Part shown: positions 11,586 through 22,560 of the stretch, one piece after another | How positions within the stretch are numbered: the first letter of the stretch is position 1 | How the letters are laid out: every line of letters begins with the position of its first letter | Source of the DNA: Isoetes taiwanensis | Taxonomy: Eukaryota > Streptophyta > Lycopodiopsida > Isoetales > Isoetaceae | Assembly (NCBI GenBank): GCA_021234155.1 | Contig: JAJEKV010000013.1 | Coordinates: 12,054,669-12,118,668, forward strand | Direction: 5' to 3' | Length of the DNA: 64,000 bases | Position numbers and translations under genes: made by a program | The notes under the pieces: generated by a model | What the model was told of the DNA's origin: nothing | What the model saw: only the letters and a program-made list of their open reading frames with translations | Database searches by the model: none

Positions 11586-12403
11586 GGCCGCGTCACCCAG
11601 TGCTCTAATAGCACTAAAAACAGACATGTGATGTAGCAAGTTAGCTCATCACCTAGCCACGAGCTTCCATCCAACAAAGATAGTTAATGAGCTCTCCTCC
11701 GAGCAAAAATTCAATTCAATTCACTTCAACTTGAAGACATTCAACTGTCCTAATGGCATGTTTCGTGGACTTTTAAGTGCTTGTGAATATCCTTAATGCA
11801 AGTTATAATGAGTGCCTATTAAAATTTCAATTGCTAGTTTGCACATGATTGAAGTTCTTGAAATAGAATGTTGAGACACAAATGTATCAATAGTGATACA
11901 TTGGTTCCCTTTCCAACAAGTTATTATAAGTTTTAGCTAGATGTTTGATTATCCTCATCATATACATCCTAGATAATTTGATCAGATACTTTGTCTATAC
12001 GTTGTCTATCTTATAGACTTGATGGTCCTTAAAAAGCGTAGTAAAAGCAACACTTCATGCGTCCTTCAACCTTTCTTTTTCTTTTCTATCTCACCCCATA
12101 AGTACACTCTGAACCCCGTTATATGCCTGCTTATATGTTTTCTCCAGTCATGCACCCATCTTGTCCACGTAGGTAGCTGTCCGAGTGGCAGTTGGCTATA
12201 TGTAAGAACTTGGGCATGTTTCAATTGCAAGCCAGACACATCATCTACTATATAAGATGGACCATAATTATGAAATTGAATCTTTTCAAGCTTGTACTCA
12301 TGGAATAATCATGGTTTATAGATCCCTTGGAATTGTATAGATAAGTTGGAAATCAATGACATAAGAATAAATTTAACGATTAGAAGAATAGAATTTTTTA
12401 CGT
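11586..12403. other. No gene seen
   Basis: AT-rich non-coding sequence. The small plus-strand ORF at 12019-12255 has no motif. 'gtccgagtgg' near 12178 recalls a tRNA-Ser/Leu A box, but no matching B box or fold follows. Confidence 0.4.
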
Positions 12404-12700
12404 CCACGAAGTCCAATTAGCCATAGAACCATACAATAGAGCTAGGGGAGAAGATGGCAAAAATATTAGTAGAATAAAATTTGTTACGTTCACAAAGACC
12501 AACGGGCCATGGAACCATACAATAGAGCTGGGGTCCGAGCTCCCGTAGCTTTTATTTACAGTTAAAACACCATACAGGCGAGAATCTCCCATAGCTTTTT
12601 ATTTATAGCCTTATAGAGTTTAGGGCTCCATCAATTAAAGCAGAGACCAATGGGCCATGGAACCATGCAATAGAGCTGAGGAAGAAAACACAAGTGATCG
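12404..12700. repeat. Duplicated 3' end of the cysteine-rich peptide gene
   Basis: The last six codons, stop and 3' UTR of the gene at 12784-13077 recur at about 12537-12650: the elements 'ttaaagcagagac', 'tagggctccatca' and 'gctttttatttatagcc' come in the same order. A further pair of units with 'ggaaccatacaatagagct' lies at 12405-12450 and 12493-12535. The pattern is a tandem duplication of the transcript end, about 120-160 bp per unit, with a few per cent divergence. The duplicated part carries AATAAA-type polyadenylation signals on the minus strand. Confidence 0.75.
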
Positions 12701-12783
12701 ATCTGAGCTCCCATAGCTTTTATTTACACCATACAGGTCGTCCATAGCTTTTTATTTATAGCCTTATACAGCTTAGGGCTCCA

Positions 12784-13077
12784 TCAGTTAAAGCAGAGAC
12801 AACGGCAGGAGGAGCATGCACGAACGTTTCCACAGTAGCAATATCTATATGCGCGGCTACAATACAAGCCGCTGCATGGGCACCCAAAGTATGAAGCAAC
12901 ACCGGCCTGGGTAATGCTCTTACTATTGTTAGTGAACTTGGGAGCAGAATAGGAAGCATCATGGCCATGGCCACCTCTTGGTTCTGCAAAACTGGGAAGC
13001 GCCCCAGAATGGGCCACAGCGCACAACATCAGCAACCCTAGCATCACCACCACTGCAGCACAAACAGATCTTGCCAT
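12784..13077 (-). CDS. Small secreted cysteine-rich peptide
   Basis: This 97-residue ORF begins with an ATG at 13077 and a classic signal peptide: MARSVC, a hydrophobic AVVVMLGLLMLCAV core, then AHSG as a likely cleavage region near residues 23-25. A linker with GGHGHD follows. The C-terminal 33 residues hold nine cysteines in the pattern CPC-x4-C-x6-C-x-C-x5-C-x2-C-x-C-x-C, ending CLCFN at a TGA. Such layouts are typical of plant antimicrobial or signalling peptides, but I do not recognise this cysteine spacing. It has no intron. A TATA-like box lies about 40 bp upstream and AATAAA signals lie just downstream on the same strand, which supports a real transcription unit. The odd cysteine count suggests a free thiol or a dimer. 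Alternatives are a chance ORF or a young pseudogene. Confidence 0.65.
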   Translation of the reverse strand: MARSVCAAVVVMLGLLMLCAVAHSGALPSFAEPRGGHGHDASYSAPKFTNNSKSITQAGVASYFGCPCSGLYCSRAYRYCYCGNVRACSSCRCLCFN

Positions 13078-13115
13078 TGCTTTTCTTACTTGCTGCTTCT
13101 ACATGCGACATTGAC

Positions 13116-13124
13116 TATTTATAT
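13116..13124 (-). promoter_or_regulatory. TATA box of the cysteine-rich peptide gene
   Basis: On the minus strand this reads ATATAAATA, ending 39 bases before the ATG at 13077. With the usual 30-base spacing the transcript would have a 5' UTR of only about 10 bases. Confidence 0.55.
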
Positions 13125-13648
13125 CCTATTTGCTTCTCTTTCTAGAGACCTTCCATATTCCATATTCTTCACGTTTGTGGAGCATTCGATCGTGGCCAGC
13201 CTCCAGACCTACCTAAGCCCGTCTTTTTGGAGTATTCTTTGGATCGATTTTAAGTAAGCTTTTGAAATATTTAGGTATTTTCTTTAGATTCATGTTCAGT
13301 AATTTTTTGTGAATATTCATGCTACTATTCGTTCACGAAATACGAGAACAAAAATTCTGGCCCATTCCCATGTGCAAGTCAACTTAGTATTACATCTTCT
13401 GTACATTCTAAAAGGCATAATACATTTTTTGCATCATATCCTTCCATGGATAACAATGAGGTGAGAATGAAGATGTGCAGGTTCATGGGCATTACAAATA
13501 TACAAATAATTAATGCTGCATTGGTGGCATCTTTGTTCTCTGCAACTTTCGATGGCTGAAAAACCGGAAGCTTTGTTACTCGGTTCTCACTTAACCAAAT
13601 TCTTTGGCGGGGTCCGTCTGACAACATAAAGTCCAAGGATGCCAACAT
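13125..13648. other. No gene seen
   Basis: This is the region upstream of the cysteine-rich peptide gene. A minus ORF of 89 residues at 13379-13648 has no recognisable feature and is probably spurious. Confidence 0.35.
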
Positions 13649-14052
13649 GCCTCACAGTAAAGCTTTATTTCCTTATCATTTTGTATTTCGGTTCTCAAAT
13701 TCATGTGCCACTGTGACTTGTTCTTTGTTCTACAGCTAGCTAAAAATTTTGGGCTGCATGTGCAAGATAAAGCTAGTTCATCTGGCTACATAAAATCCAA
13801 GGATTTTTTTTTTTCAAAATGTTATTGTTCAGAGTTAGGGATTTCCACATGCTTAGTTAAGCATCGTCCTTCATAAATACTTCTGTTCCTGTCAATGCTT
13901 TACATTTGCATTTGCTCGTATTTATTTTTGCTTCAATGCAACTTAACTAGGCAAGCTGCAGATACATGTCCAAGAAAGCTTTATTCCCTTATCATCTTCA
14001 TTTTATTCTCAAATCCATGTGCTAATGTGACATGTTCTTTGTTTTACGTACT

Positions 14053-14209
14053 AGGGAAACTACGGTTCGAGAAGATTCCACGAGGGAATTTCCCGAGGCG
14101 GCCCCGCCTGAGGGCGGCGCTTCAAAGCGGGCGAAGCCGCAGCAGCCAGCCGAAATCAAGGGTCACGAGGGAATATTCCCGAGGGAATATTCGAGATCAG
14201 TGGTTTCCC
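14053..14209. mobile_element. Short inverted-repeat element (MITE), about 157 bp
   Basis: GGGAAAC near the left end (14054-14060) is matched by GTTTCCC at the right end (14202-14208). Both sides are flanked by TACGTA (14046-14051 and 14211-14216), a probable target duplication. The interior repeats 'cgagggaat' in both orientations and is very GC-rich. It has no coding potential. The ends recall hAT-type MITEs, but a 6-bp duplication is not diagnostic. Confidence 0.5.
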
Positions 14210-14214
14210 TTACG

Positions 14215-14964
14215 TAATGAACACATGGTTAATATTACGAAGACAGAGTGAGAAGGACTGCTTACAGCTACAGCTATGGCGGCTACGGTGGAAATCATTT
14301 GTATATTGTTTTAAAACGCCTTCTATCCTTGATCAATGAGCCAAAAAGCTTGGGAAAACAAATATCCGCCCTCATTCTTTCTTTTGTTTTGAGAAAACCC
14401 CTTTATACCTCCCCCGATCACCCCAAAAAACAAAGATCCGAAGCTTCCGCCTTTCGGGTGTAGGGTTACAGCCGTAAACTCGCCAAAGAAACAAGCCTTT
14501 GAGCTTCTATATCATGATTTCACTACCGGCCGCAAAGTTTTTTGAAGATTAACATAGAATAAAAACAGAGTAAAACTGATTTTTAAGCTCCCCGATGCAA
14601 AAGCTATGGCCATTTGCCATGGCGATGGAGGCCTTTGATGCTACTTATAGCACAACCTCCCGGTTTTGCCCGAACCCCGCCGTATCGGGATAACCGCCAT
14701 CGTTGCTTGCTCGCTCGCTTTAACAAATCGAGATAAATTCTCCTCAAACTCCTGAAAATCAAGGGGTTTGCCATCGCGTTTCTACAAACCCCTTTGCCAT
14801 CGCTTTCTTGCCATCGCTGGACGGAAAACAAGAGGGAGGCATGCCGCCAGAAGAGCAATAGGAGAAGAAAAGTTTAGTTAGCGGCGCAGCCCAGATATTT
14901 CTCGACAGACATAAAGTTGTAAAATAAGCATAAATTTACAAGAATATTAACCATGTGTTCATTA
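14215..14964. mobile_element. 750-bp element with 22-bp perfect terminal inverted repeats
   Basis: The first 22 bases, starting TAATGAACACATGG, are the exact reverse complement of the last 22 (14943-14964). With the preceding MITE this element accounts for the gap in the duplicated host sequence. I see no convincing target duplication and no transposase, so it would be a non-autonomous DNA transposon. A minus ORF (14858-14604) inside has no recognised domain. Confidence 0.55.
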
Positions 14965-15085
14965 CATGTAGTCAATTCTCTTGCCATCTTTGGTGATTTT
15001 GCAAGATAAGAGCAACATAAAATCCAAGGGTTTTCTTTTAAATGTTATTGTTCGAAAGTTAGTAATATCCACATGCTTGCTTTTG

Positions 15086-15477
15086 CTTAGAAAGACTTAC
15101 CAATAGGTCATCAATTTTTCTTGCTTCCATCATTTATATATGAGAATGCGGAATAACATATTAGAACTGGCTGCTGATTCAAGGATCCCTTTCATTGTGT
15201 TCTAAGAAAAAATCTTATGTTTTGCCTGATTTCCATCTCGCAACATTCACGTGCAAAGTGCTGCAATCAATATGCCAGCATGCATCACGTTTGTTCAATA
15301 TCCCAGGTCACCAATTGCAGATCCACAGGCAACTAGCGAAGGCAACTAGCGAAGTGAGCCTGGCGCTTCTTTACCACATCTTGATTTGTTAATTGTCAAT
15401 TTGCTACATATTGAGATTATAAGTTTTCCATGTTAGAGAGGTAGATTGAGCAGGCAGGAACATCAAAGAAATGTTAA
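15086..15477. other. No gene seen
   Basis: Non-coding sequence, with one short tandem 'ggcaactagcgaa' pair at 15330-15355. Confidence 0.4.
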
Positions 15478-15565
15478 TAACAACCTGGAAGTCACAGTGT
15501 GGTTCAGAAAATAGATGTTTGTAACAATTTGGAAGCCACAATGTGGTTCAGAAAATAGATGCATT
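15478..15565. repeat. Tandem duplication of about 54 bp
   Basis: The unit with 'tgtggttcagaaaatagatg' occurs twice in a row (near 15497 and 15542), preceded each time by 'ggaagycaca'. Confidence 0.8.
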
Positions 15566-15602
15566 TGCCAATCTGTAACATAGAACAAATGCCCAATGTA
15601 TA

Positions 15603-15930
15603 GGGGAAAGGAGGTTGGGACTCCATTCCCGGTTTTGCAGGTGGGGTCTTGCAACTGGCGTTAGTTAGCTGGGATTTGCGGTGGGGTCTTGCAACCGGGC
15701 GTTAGTTAGCCGAGCTGGTCACCTACAAAACGGGAATGGAGGACCAACTCCATTCCCCGCAAAATGGAAATAGGGTGGCGTTAGTTAGCTGGGATTTGCA
15801 GGTGGGGTCTTGCAACTGGCGTTAGTTAGCTGGGAGCGGGTCACCTACAAAATCGGGAATGGAGGACCAACCTCCATTCCCCTGCAAAATGGAAATAGGG
15901 GAGACTGCAAAATGGAAATAGGGGAGAAGT
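15603..15930. mobile_element. Foldback element, family F copy 1
   Basis: The left arm near 15610-15640 ('ggaggttgg', 'ctccattcccggttttgcagg') pairs with the right arm near 15845-15882 (the same words inverted). The centre carries 'gtggggtctt', 'ggcgttagttagctggga' and 'gcgggtca' and is itself partly duplicated in tandem. A shorter relative with the same architecture lies at 42605-42730. The family is non-coding and likely a MITE. Confidence 0.6.
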
Positions 15931-16884
15931 TTGAGAGCTTAAAGATCCGGCAGCAAAAACAGATCTTAGATTAAAAAAAAATGAAGTTTAGGATTTGATA
16001 GTTAATAAAAACAAAAGTTTAACAAACAGGGGAGGTGTTTGAGGGCAGCAAGAGCATGGGTTTTGGATCTGCCAGCGAAAACAGAGATTTAGCAAAAGAG
16101 GTTTGAGTTTAGATCTAGCACCTAATGAAGAATAACTCGAGAGCACGCATTAGGAATCGAAAACTCGTGAGCACGCACTAAGAATAAAAAATCGAGCTCC
16201 GGCATCTGAATTTTGAGTGCGGAGAACAAAAGTTGCCTCAAGAAGAAAACATCGAGCTTCGCACGGCAGTAACAAAAGTCACCTACTAAGAAAAGCCCTG
16301 GACCAAGACTGAGAAGGAAAAAATGAGAGCTCGGAGCAGGTGCTAAGAGTTCGGCGACCGTGAAAACAAAACCTAAACCTAAAACAAGCGCGCGGGCCAT
16401 AACCCAACTTCTATTCCAAGAATTGAGAGGGCGCCATGTGCCAATACGAGAATGCACGACAAGAACAAACGCCGACCCTATTTCCATTTTGTAACACTCC
16501 AAGGCAAAAATTGGTTTGTGGCAGCCTTCCTTACCCCCCCCCACAAACAATTGGATTGACGGATTTTAAGGTGCAAGGGCCTCGGTCAAGAAGCCGCTTT
16601 TACAGTGGATGTGATTTTAGGTCATAGGGATCGATGAAGTGGACAACGGATTTTAGTTTGCTTGGTTTCCTTCTTGTCTGTAAATCCATGTCTTTCTGGT
16701 TGAATGAATCCATGAGTTTTTTTGGTTGAATCTAGTTTGTTACAACAAATCCGTCTGTCAAAAACCTCTGAAGTAAAAAGTAAATGCCGCCGACGTGGAA
16801 CATAATGTATACGTCCCCCTTTTTTTTTTTGGAGGTTTTTTTTTTTTTTTGGGAGGGGGGGCTGGTGTGTGTTTTTAAAAGAAG
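15931..16884. other. No gene seen
   Basis: A 142-residue minus ORF (16550-16122) contains hydrophobic stretches but no known domain. 'caaaatggaaataggg' near 15893-15915 recurs inverted at 16477-16492, which may mark the outer ends of a larger decayed element. Long T runs lie at 16820-16850. Confidence 0.35.
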
Positions 16885-16948
16885 GGATAACACCCTAGAA
16901 CGAAGGCGTTATAGTAGGGCATAACACCTGAGTTCTAGGGTGTTATCC
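16885..16948. repeat. Perfect 17-bp hairpin and adjacent tandem repeats
   Basis: GGATAACACCCTAGAAC at 16885-16901 is the exact reverse complement of 16932-16948, with a 30-base loop. Just downstream, the unit containing 'cataacaarctaggtgttta' occurs twice (near 17000 and 17033), and the word 'ctaggtgttta' is itself close to the stem sequence. Confidence 0.75.
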
Positions 16949-17099
16949 GCCTTAACAACCTAGGCCCAAGAGTTTTGTTGTGGTGGTTTTATGGTGGGTT
17001 TCATAACAAGCTAGGTGTTTATGGCCATTTGGCATAACAAACTAGGTGTTTATGCGCTTTTCAATGTGTTATTGGTGGCTAACACCACTACAACTAAAG

Positions 17100-18299
17100 G
17101 GTGAGATATGATCTCAGCATTAAAACTTGAGGACCAGATTGTTAAGGAAGGTCTCCCCTGCTATGTAATGTTTTTTTATAATCCATATAATTTGCTATGC
17201 TTCTATATTCAGTTCTCTGAAGATGAATTTTCATAACAGGCCTCTTTAATTACTTCATTGCGAATTTGATGCCAGCATAGTTTGTGTAGTGCCCAAGCAC
17301 ACTATTGCTCTCATGGTGCCCACGTACACTGTATTGGCTAAAAAATTGCAAATTTTCTTCACTACATATTTGCTAGGCTTGCATATCCACGAAAGCATAT
17401 GAATATTCAAGTTTATTAGGGATTCATTTGTTATGCAAGGCAGAATATGCAACGAGCATATGTATTTTAAACACTTGGCCATCGTTTTGGTTCCTTGCTA
17501 AATGTTCTCAACCATGGACTTCATGAGTGTGTTTTCTTTTCCTTGATGAAAGTACTAATATTCAATGGTTCTTTGTATTAGTTAATGATACGTATTCACA
17601 ATTTTGGCATGGCCATCAATGCACCCATGTTTATAGGCATTAGAATTAAGTGATAAAAATAGGCAATAAACTGGAAAAAGTGATGAAAATAGCACTAGAA
17701 CAAGTGATAAAAATAAACCCATTGCAAGAACTATTATGTCAATTTTAATTATCATATTCATTTGTTACTAAATTGGAAGCCCGACTATAGTACTATTCTT
17801 ACTATCATCAAGTTGACAAGCATCTCATCCCAAACTGCCCAGGAACAATCCCGGGATCTGTAGCATGACCTTGGTATAACAAACATTGATCCAAAGGAAT
17901 ACTGTTAGAATTTGAAAGAATCTTCGTGAAAGTCTAGAATAGTCATTGAACAAATCTAAGAGAATCTACACAGCACTAGCTCACACAATCGACTATCTAC
18001 AATCACCAAATAGTAAAAAAACTCGTATATAGTGATGATGATATATGATATGATATATGGCTTTGGTGTTCAAACTAAGACTACATCTTCCTTTCTTTAC
18101 ATTTAATATTTTTGACCTCATTAAACCATGTTGGTAGGCGTGCATAATAGGATGTTAATACTTGGATCCCATCTTTATAAAAGATATTATAATTAGCAAG
18201 TTTGTGAGCAAAAGAATGTTGGGCCAAAAAAAATGTTATTTTCTTGTATCCTCTATTCTATTCTATTCTATTCTTCCTTTGATAATTGTTGTAACAAGC
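17100..18299. other. No gene seen
   Basis: AT-rich DNA with a short TATTC microsatellite at 18249-18273. No coding or RNA gene was recognised. Confidence 0.4.
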
Positions 18300-18700
18300 G
18301 AAAACCTCCAGTTGCTTAGAGAAAATGGATAAAATAAATTATTACTTTTTTGATGATCTAAATCGACAGTTTTTTACCCTAGTGGAGAGCCTGGTTATGC
18401 ATAGATGCGACACTTAGATTTGAAGAGGTTGATTCATCCGCAGAGATACATTTTAGAGAAGACAATGGTAGGATCCAAGCTACAAAAACAAATACAACTA
18501 GAATTTGAAGATAAAGATTCTAGTAGTAGCATTGAAGAGATATCATTATCACTTGTCAAAATTTGGCAAGAGATTTTCATAAAAAAGATAGGAGGCTGCA
18601 TCATGAGAAGAAAACCGGATACAGACACAAAGGACTCTAATTGATGAGATTAGGAAACTGAGAGAAGAAATCAGACATTGAGACAAAACTTTACTATTAT
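18300..18700 (+). mobile_element. LINE gamma, start of ORF1 region
   Basis: Degenerate plus-strand frames lead to a lysine/glutamate-rich segment (IDEIRKLREEIRH near 18630-18680). It breaks off at 18700 and resumes at 19982 as KEEINEVKIELGKLKM. The two halves look like one coiled coil split by the retroposed insertion between them. This is the 5' part of the outermost element in the nested series. Confidence 0.55.
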
Positions 18701-19981
18701 TTTTTTTTGTTTTTTTTTTTGAAGGTACGAATTTTTTTGTATTATATAAATAAAAAAGTACAATGTTTGATGTTAGTAGAGAATTACTACAGGAGTAATC
18801 TCAACATCTTCATTCTTTACTAACAAAAAACTTATTATGGATTACTCTTGAAGCTGATACACTTGAAGTTCTCACGAATCTTCCCACATGGTAACCAAAT
18901 AGTGCCTGATGATGCTAAAGACAAGCCCTGAAAGGCCCCTGAAGATTCATAACATTTGACAGAGTCATAAAAGTCCTCAAAAATGATGAGAAGGGCAAAA
19001 AAGTGAAAGGCTTCATATCTGTAAGGCTGCAGCAAGATAATATGGAATCCAAGAAGCTCTCACTCAAACATATCAGTATTTGAGCATAATCGACCAAGCA
19101 TATCAGTACTTGTGAAGATTGTGAGGTTCTTGGCATAAAATACCAAAGCCAATGAGGAATCTCTCAAGCATAGCAGTACTTGAGAGTTCTTGGCATAAAA
19201 TACCAAAGCCAATTAATATCAGTAATCTCTCAAGCATATCAGTACTTGAGAGTTCTTGGCATAAAATACCAAAGCACAGCAAAAATTGGCAACCACTCAA
19301 GCATAGCAGTACTTGAGATAGGAACCGAGTGCTAAAAGGAGAACAATTCACTTGCTATCTGCTTTTCAGCCTGTAACCTTGCATTTTCCAACCAGAATCC
19401 AGCAAAACTGAAGACCCATATGAAGGTACTGCTAAGAAAAGAATCTTCGTAACCATCTAATGCACAATTTGAACCCTTCTGCTAGAAAGAAGGAGTAGGA
19501 AACGGAAAGAAATAGCCAAATGCGAAAGAACCTGGATGATAAGAAAATGAAGTTGCAAGAAATTGAAACTGCACCACTTGATAGATCTGCCAGCAAATCT
19601 TTACTCCATCTTATAGGCATCCACGCCATTTCGATGCGTTCTTGCCTTAGAAAAGGATCAAGATTCAAAGAATCCAATCCGGAGCCCAGACAAGAATCAT
19701 ACTGCCACGAAGAGCAGAAGAGCAAAAAGGCCACGTTAGTGGCTTACCAGCAAAAATCTAAGAAGAACCGCCTGATACCGCTTCAAATTCCTGATGCTAA
19801 GAAATTCCAGAATTTCCTCCGCCAGATTGGACGATTCCCTGCTAGCAACTGGATTCACCTTTGAAGAGATCAAGATATCAGAGGTAGTGCCGGAAAATGG
19901 AGGGCAGAGGCGGCTCCCTGCCTCCGGATCCGCCCTAGCCGCTGCCGCTGCCGCCTACGCCAAGAACCGCCAGTTTTCCCC
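18701..19981 (-). mobile_element. Retroposed transcript with poly-A tail and 13-bp target duplication
   Basis: The direct repeat ACTTTACTATTAT flanks the segment at 18688-18700 and 19982-19994. Immediately inside the left copy is a T-rich run (T8, G, T12), which is a poly-A tail on the minus strand. The 1.28 kb between is therefore a retrotransposed RNA read on the minus strand. It holds three to four tandem units of about 65 bp (19080-19320) with 'cttggcataaaataccaaag' and 'caagcatagcagtacttgag'. Its 5' end (19880-19981) is GC-rich, like a transcript start. No protein family was recognised. It is either a long SINE-like family or a processed copy of an unknown host transcript, moved by L1 machinery. 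Confidence 0.75.
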
Positions 19982-21430
19982 ACTTTACTATTATGAAAGA
20001 AGAAATAAATGAGGTGAAAATAGAACTGGGGAAATTGAAAATGCAACCAACAACTACTCTAATAGGTGGCCTTGACATCCTGAAACTAAGCGTGATGAAT
20101 ATATGGAAGAACAAGATAGGAAACGAAGGTTTTTAAACCTGCAACTTGTTGGACTAACTGAAAATGAAGGAGAATACAAAAACGACAGTTTAGCAAATGC
20201 TTGTGAAGCAATTGAATATATAGAATGCTAGAGTGGCAGATGCTTTTGGAAGTGAAAAGAAAAGCATTAGGTACTAGACATATTGTGATTCGTCTTTAGA
20301 ACAAAAATGCACAGTTTGACATTTTGAAAAATAGAAACAAATTGAAAGGCCAATTTATTTGAATAAATGAAGACTTGATGAACGAGCAGATGGAAGCATG
20401 AACTTACAAAGTTCAAAGATACAAAAGCAAATAACCGTAAGGTAGTGGAAAAAGGCAAGTCGTTATTCCTCAAAATTGTAATTTGGAATATTAACAAATT
20501 GACAATGGACAAAATCACAGAGATGCATATGAATTATTAGACTGATACAATTTGCTTTATAGAATCGAATTGAATTGAATTGTTTTTTAATGTCTTCGGG
20601 AGACCAATGGATCTATGGAATACAATACAATGTGTAGCAATAAATGTCAAATAGTAGGTGCACGTAGCAGTACCAATTTTTCTATCAAGATTAAAAAAAA
20701 ATCCCCCTCTTTTGGATTTTCGAGGGAAAAACAGAGGGACCAAAGTTTACTATGTAAAAATCCGAGTTTTAGGTAAGGTAATTGTGGTAATGGGGGAATC
20801 TCTTGTTATGTAAGAAAGGAATATAGAAATCTTGTCCATGGAATAAAAAGAGATATCAATAATTAGAATATGTGGCTAAAGATTCAGAGAACGATCATAT
20901 TATATTTGGCTGCTTGATAGTTTGCACCAGGGCCTAGGCAAACTTTCTTTAGTAGTGCAGATGCTTCCAATGATGATCCTTTTTCTATTGGGAGCAAGAC
21001 ATCATGATCTATCAACAAAAAGGGGATGTTATTTTAACATGTGACTTTAATAGCCGCATTGCTAGCAATCAAACAACGACATATGCTGGAGAGGAGAAGA
21101 AGATATGATATGATTAGAATTACTTGATGCGCATGAGCTTGACAAATATGGCTACAAGAGAAATTTTTGCGCTACTAATATGACAAAAGTAGGTAGGCAT
21201 TTATTAGATATGTACAGTAGTGCTAATATATTCATTTGTAATGGCATTTTGAAGTACTCATAATCTAAAGGATTCTCACGTGGACAAAGGAGTGTAGTAG
21301 TTTATGTGATCTGCCGACAAAGGATTGTACTAGATTGGTATATTATCAATTTTGTGGTGATGCAAGAAAGGTTAGAATTAGATCACGTGCCTATGTTTTT
21401 CACAGTTCCAGTACCATTAGTCACATAGAC
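19982..21430 (+). mobile_element. LINE gamma, ORF1 end and endonuclease
   Basis: After the coiled-coil resumption, 20170-20400 reads SLANACEAIEYI, ARVADAFGSEKKS, KNRNKLKGQFI and NEDLMNEQME, resembling the RNA-binding part of a LINE ORF1. From about 20760 the endonuclease can be followed: LTCDFNSRIASNQ (GDFN-like motif) near 21040, LLDMYSSANIFICNG near 21200 and LELDHVPMF near 21375, the SDH-type end of APE endonucleases. Numerous stops and frame changes make it dead. The sequence stops at 21430 where family-A LTR sequence begins. The expected next part (linker and reverse transcriptase) is found in the same orientation at 37110-39190. Confidence 0.7.
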
Positions 21431-22048
21431 TATGACGCTCCCCGAACCTATACAATGCTCCCATCATATAAATACGGGAAATTCCCCCTCCATGGCAACT
21501 CAATCACCACGGAACGGCCCTTCGTCTGACCCGGACCATCTGTGATGGCCAAGTGTCCGACTGAAGGGCATGGAGGGTCATTCGTTCCACGCCTTCTATG
21601 TGATATCCTATAAGGTGAAAGCGTATACATGTTAGCACTAGCAACAATACACATAAATAATATGTCACCACGAATGGTGGCCCATTCATCATCCACACGA
21701 ACAACAACAAATAGCATAACATATAAAATGCATTATAAATGGGGGTTCTACCTTGGGCTCAGACTCAAGGGGATCGACTGACGGTCAGGGTTTTCGGATA
21801 AGAACAGACAGAATCATGACAATGGCATTGGCTGGCATAGAACAATGCCTGGGGTAGTCCACTCTATCCGCCCCTCCTGTGCACACTTTGCTAAATAGCC
21901 TGAAACATGCTATGGCGTGATTATAGCCTTCCGGAGACATAATCTCATAGAGTCACCCTATGAGACTACTTCAGATTGCATCTCTTCGGTCCAATGACGC
22001 AGGAATGAGGCGAATCCCCTTCAGGAGCATAATGGTTCCATCGGTGGC
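21431..22048 (-). mobile_element. Family-A LTR, left half of an interrupted copy
   Basis: The segment starts TATGACGCTCC, matching the reverse complement of the family-A LTR end. It continues through 'gtccactctatccgcccctc' (the inverse of 7620-7645). It is cut at 22048 within 'ggttccatcggtggc', where the family-B element begins. The sequence continues with 'gtggctaaaggatcctgg' at 35387. Confidence 0.8.
22044..22048. other. Target-site duplication of the family-B element, left copy
   Basis: GTGGC here and GTGGC at 35387-35391 flank an insertion in an otherwise continuous family-A LTR. The uninterrupted form 'ggtggctagaggatc' is present at 36170. Confidence 0.8.
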
Positions 22049-22560
22049 TGAAACGGACCTAACCCCTTGGCCTAGGCCGTTGCACCGACACGTTTAACAT
22101 CAAAGTTAAACATCCAAGTTACTCGTATACTTGCTCAATAAAGTTTAGTCCCATTGATCAGATAATTACATACAGGACCAAGCTCATCTGATTTTGGCAT
22201 GCTAACAACTTCTATTAGCTCAACAAGTCCTCCTTATAAGTCACCGAGGATGACTCTGGAAAATGCTCCTGCTGTCGCACCCTCATCCCTAGACTCTCCA
22301 TCCGAATACTGCATTCTCAGCTCAGGACGTACCATCTTAAACATACACAAACAACACAAGGGGGTTAGTCCACAAGGACTAAGTGGGGAGAAAACATTTC
22401 GGGAGCATCCACAACATCAGCCACAAAGCAATCTAGCGTATAACATCATCCACAAAGTAATCTAGCATACCCATCAAAGATAAGAACAACAACCATTTTA
22501 CCTGCTTCACTACGCCCCTGCATTAGTTAGAACTCAGGCTACAAGCATGTTTACATTCTC

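Larger units (their letters stand above)
13650..15085. repeat. Diverged duplication, second copy split by insertions
   Basis: The segment 13650-13860 contains 'aagctttatttccttatcat', 'tgttctttgttctac', 'acataaaatccaagg' and 'aaatgttattgttc'. The same order of blocks recurs at 13975-14050 and continues only at 14966-15085. The second copy is therefore interrupted by about 910 bp of inserted DNA (14050-14965), described in the next two entries. Confidence 0.75.

Noticed and set aside
12170..12260. 'gtccgagtgg' resembling a tRNA-Ser/Leu A box
   Set aside because: No B box or cloverleaf at the right distance.
16122..16550. 142-residue minus ORF
   Set aside because: No start context, domain or homology-like pattern; the hydrophobic runs come from the base composition of the region.
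22199..22465. 88-residue plus ORF, with near-identical ORFs in the foldback at 34982-35236
   Set aside because: These are open frames inside copies of the family-B LTR. They are repeated only because the LTR is repeated and show no domain.
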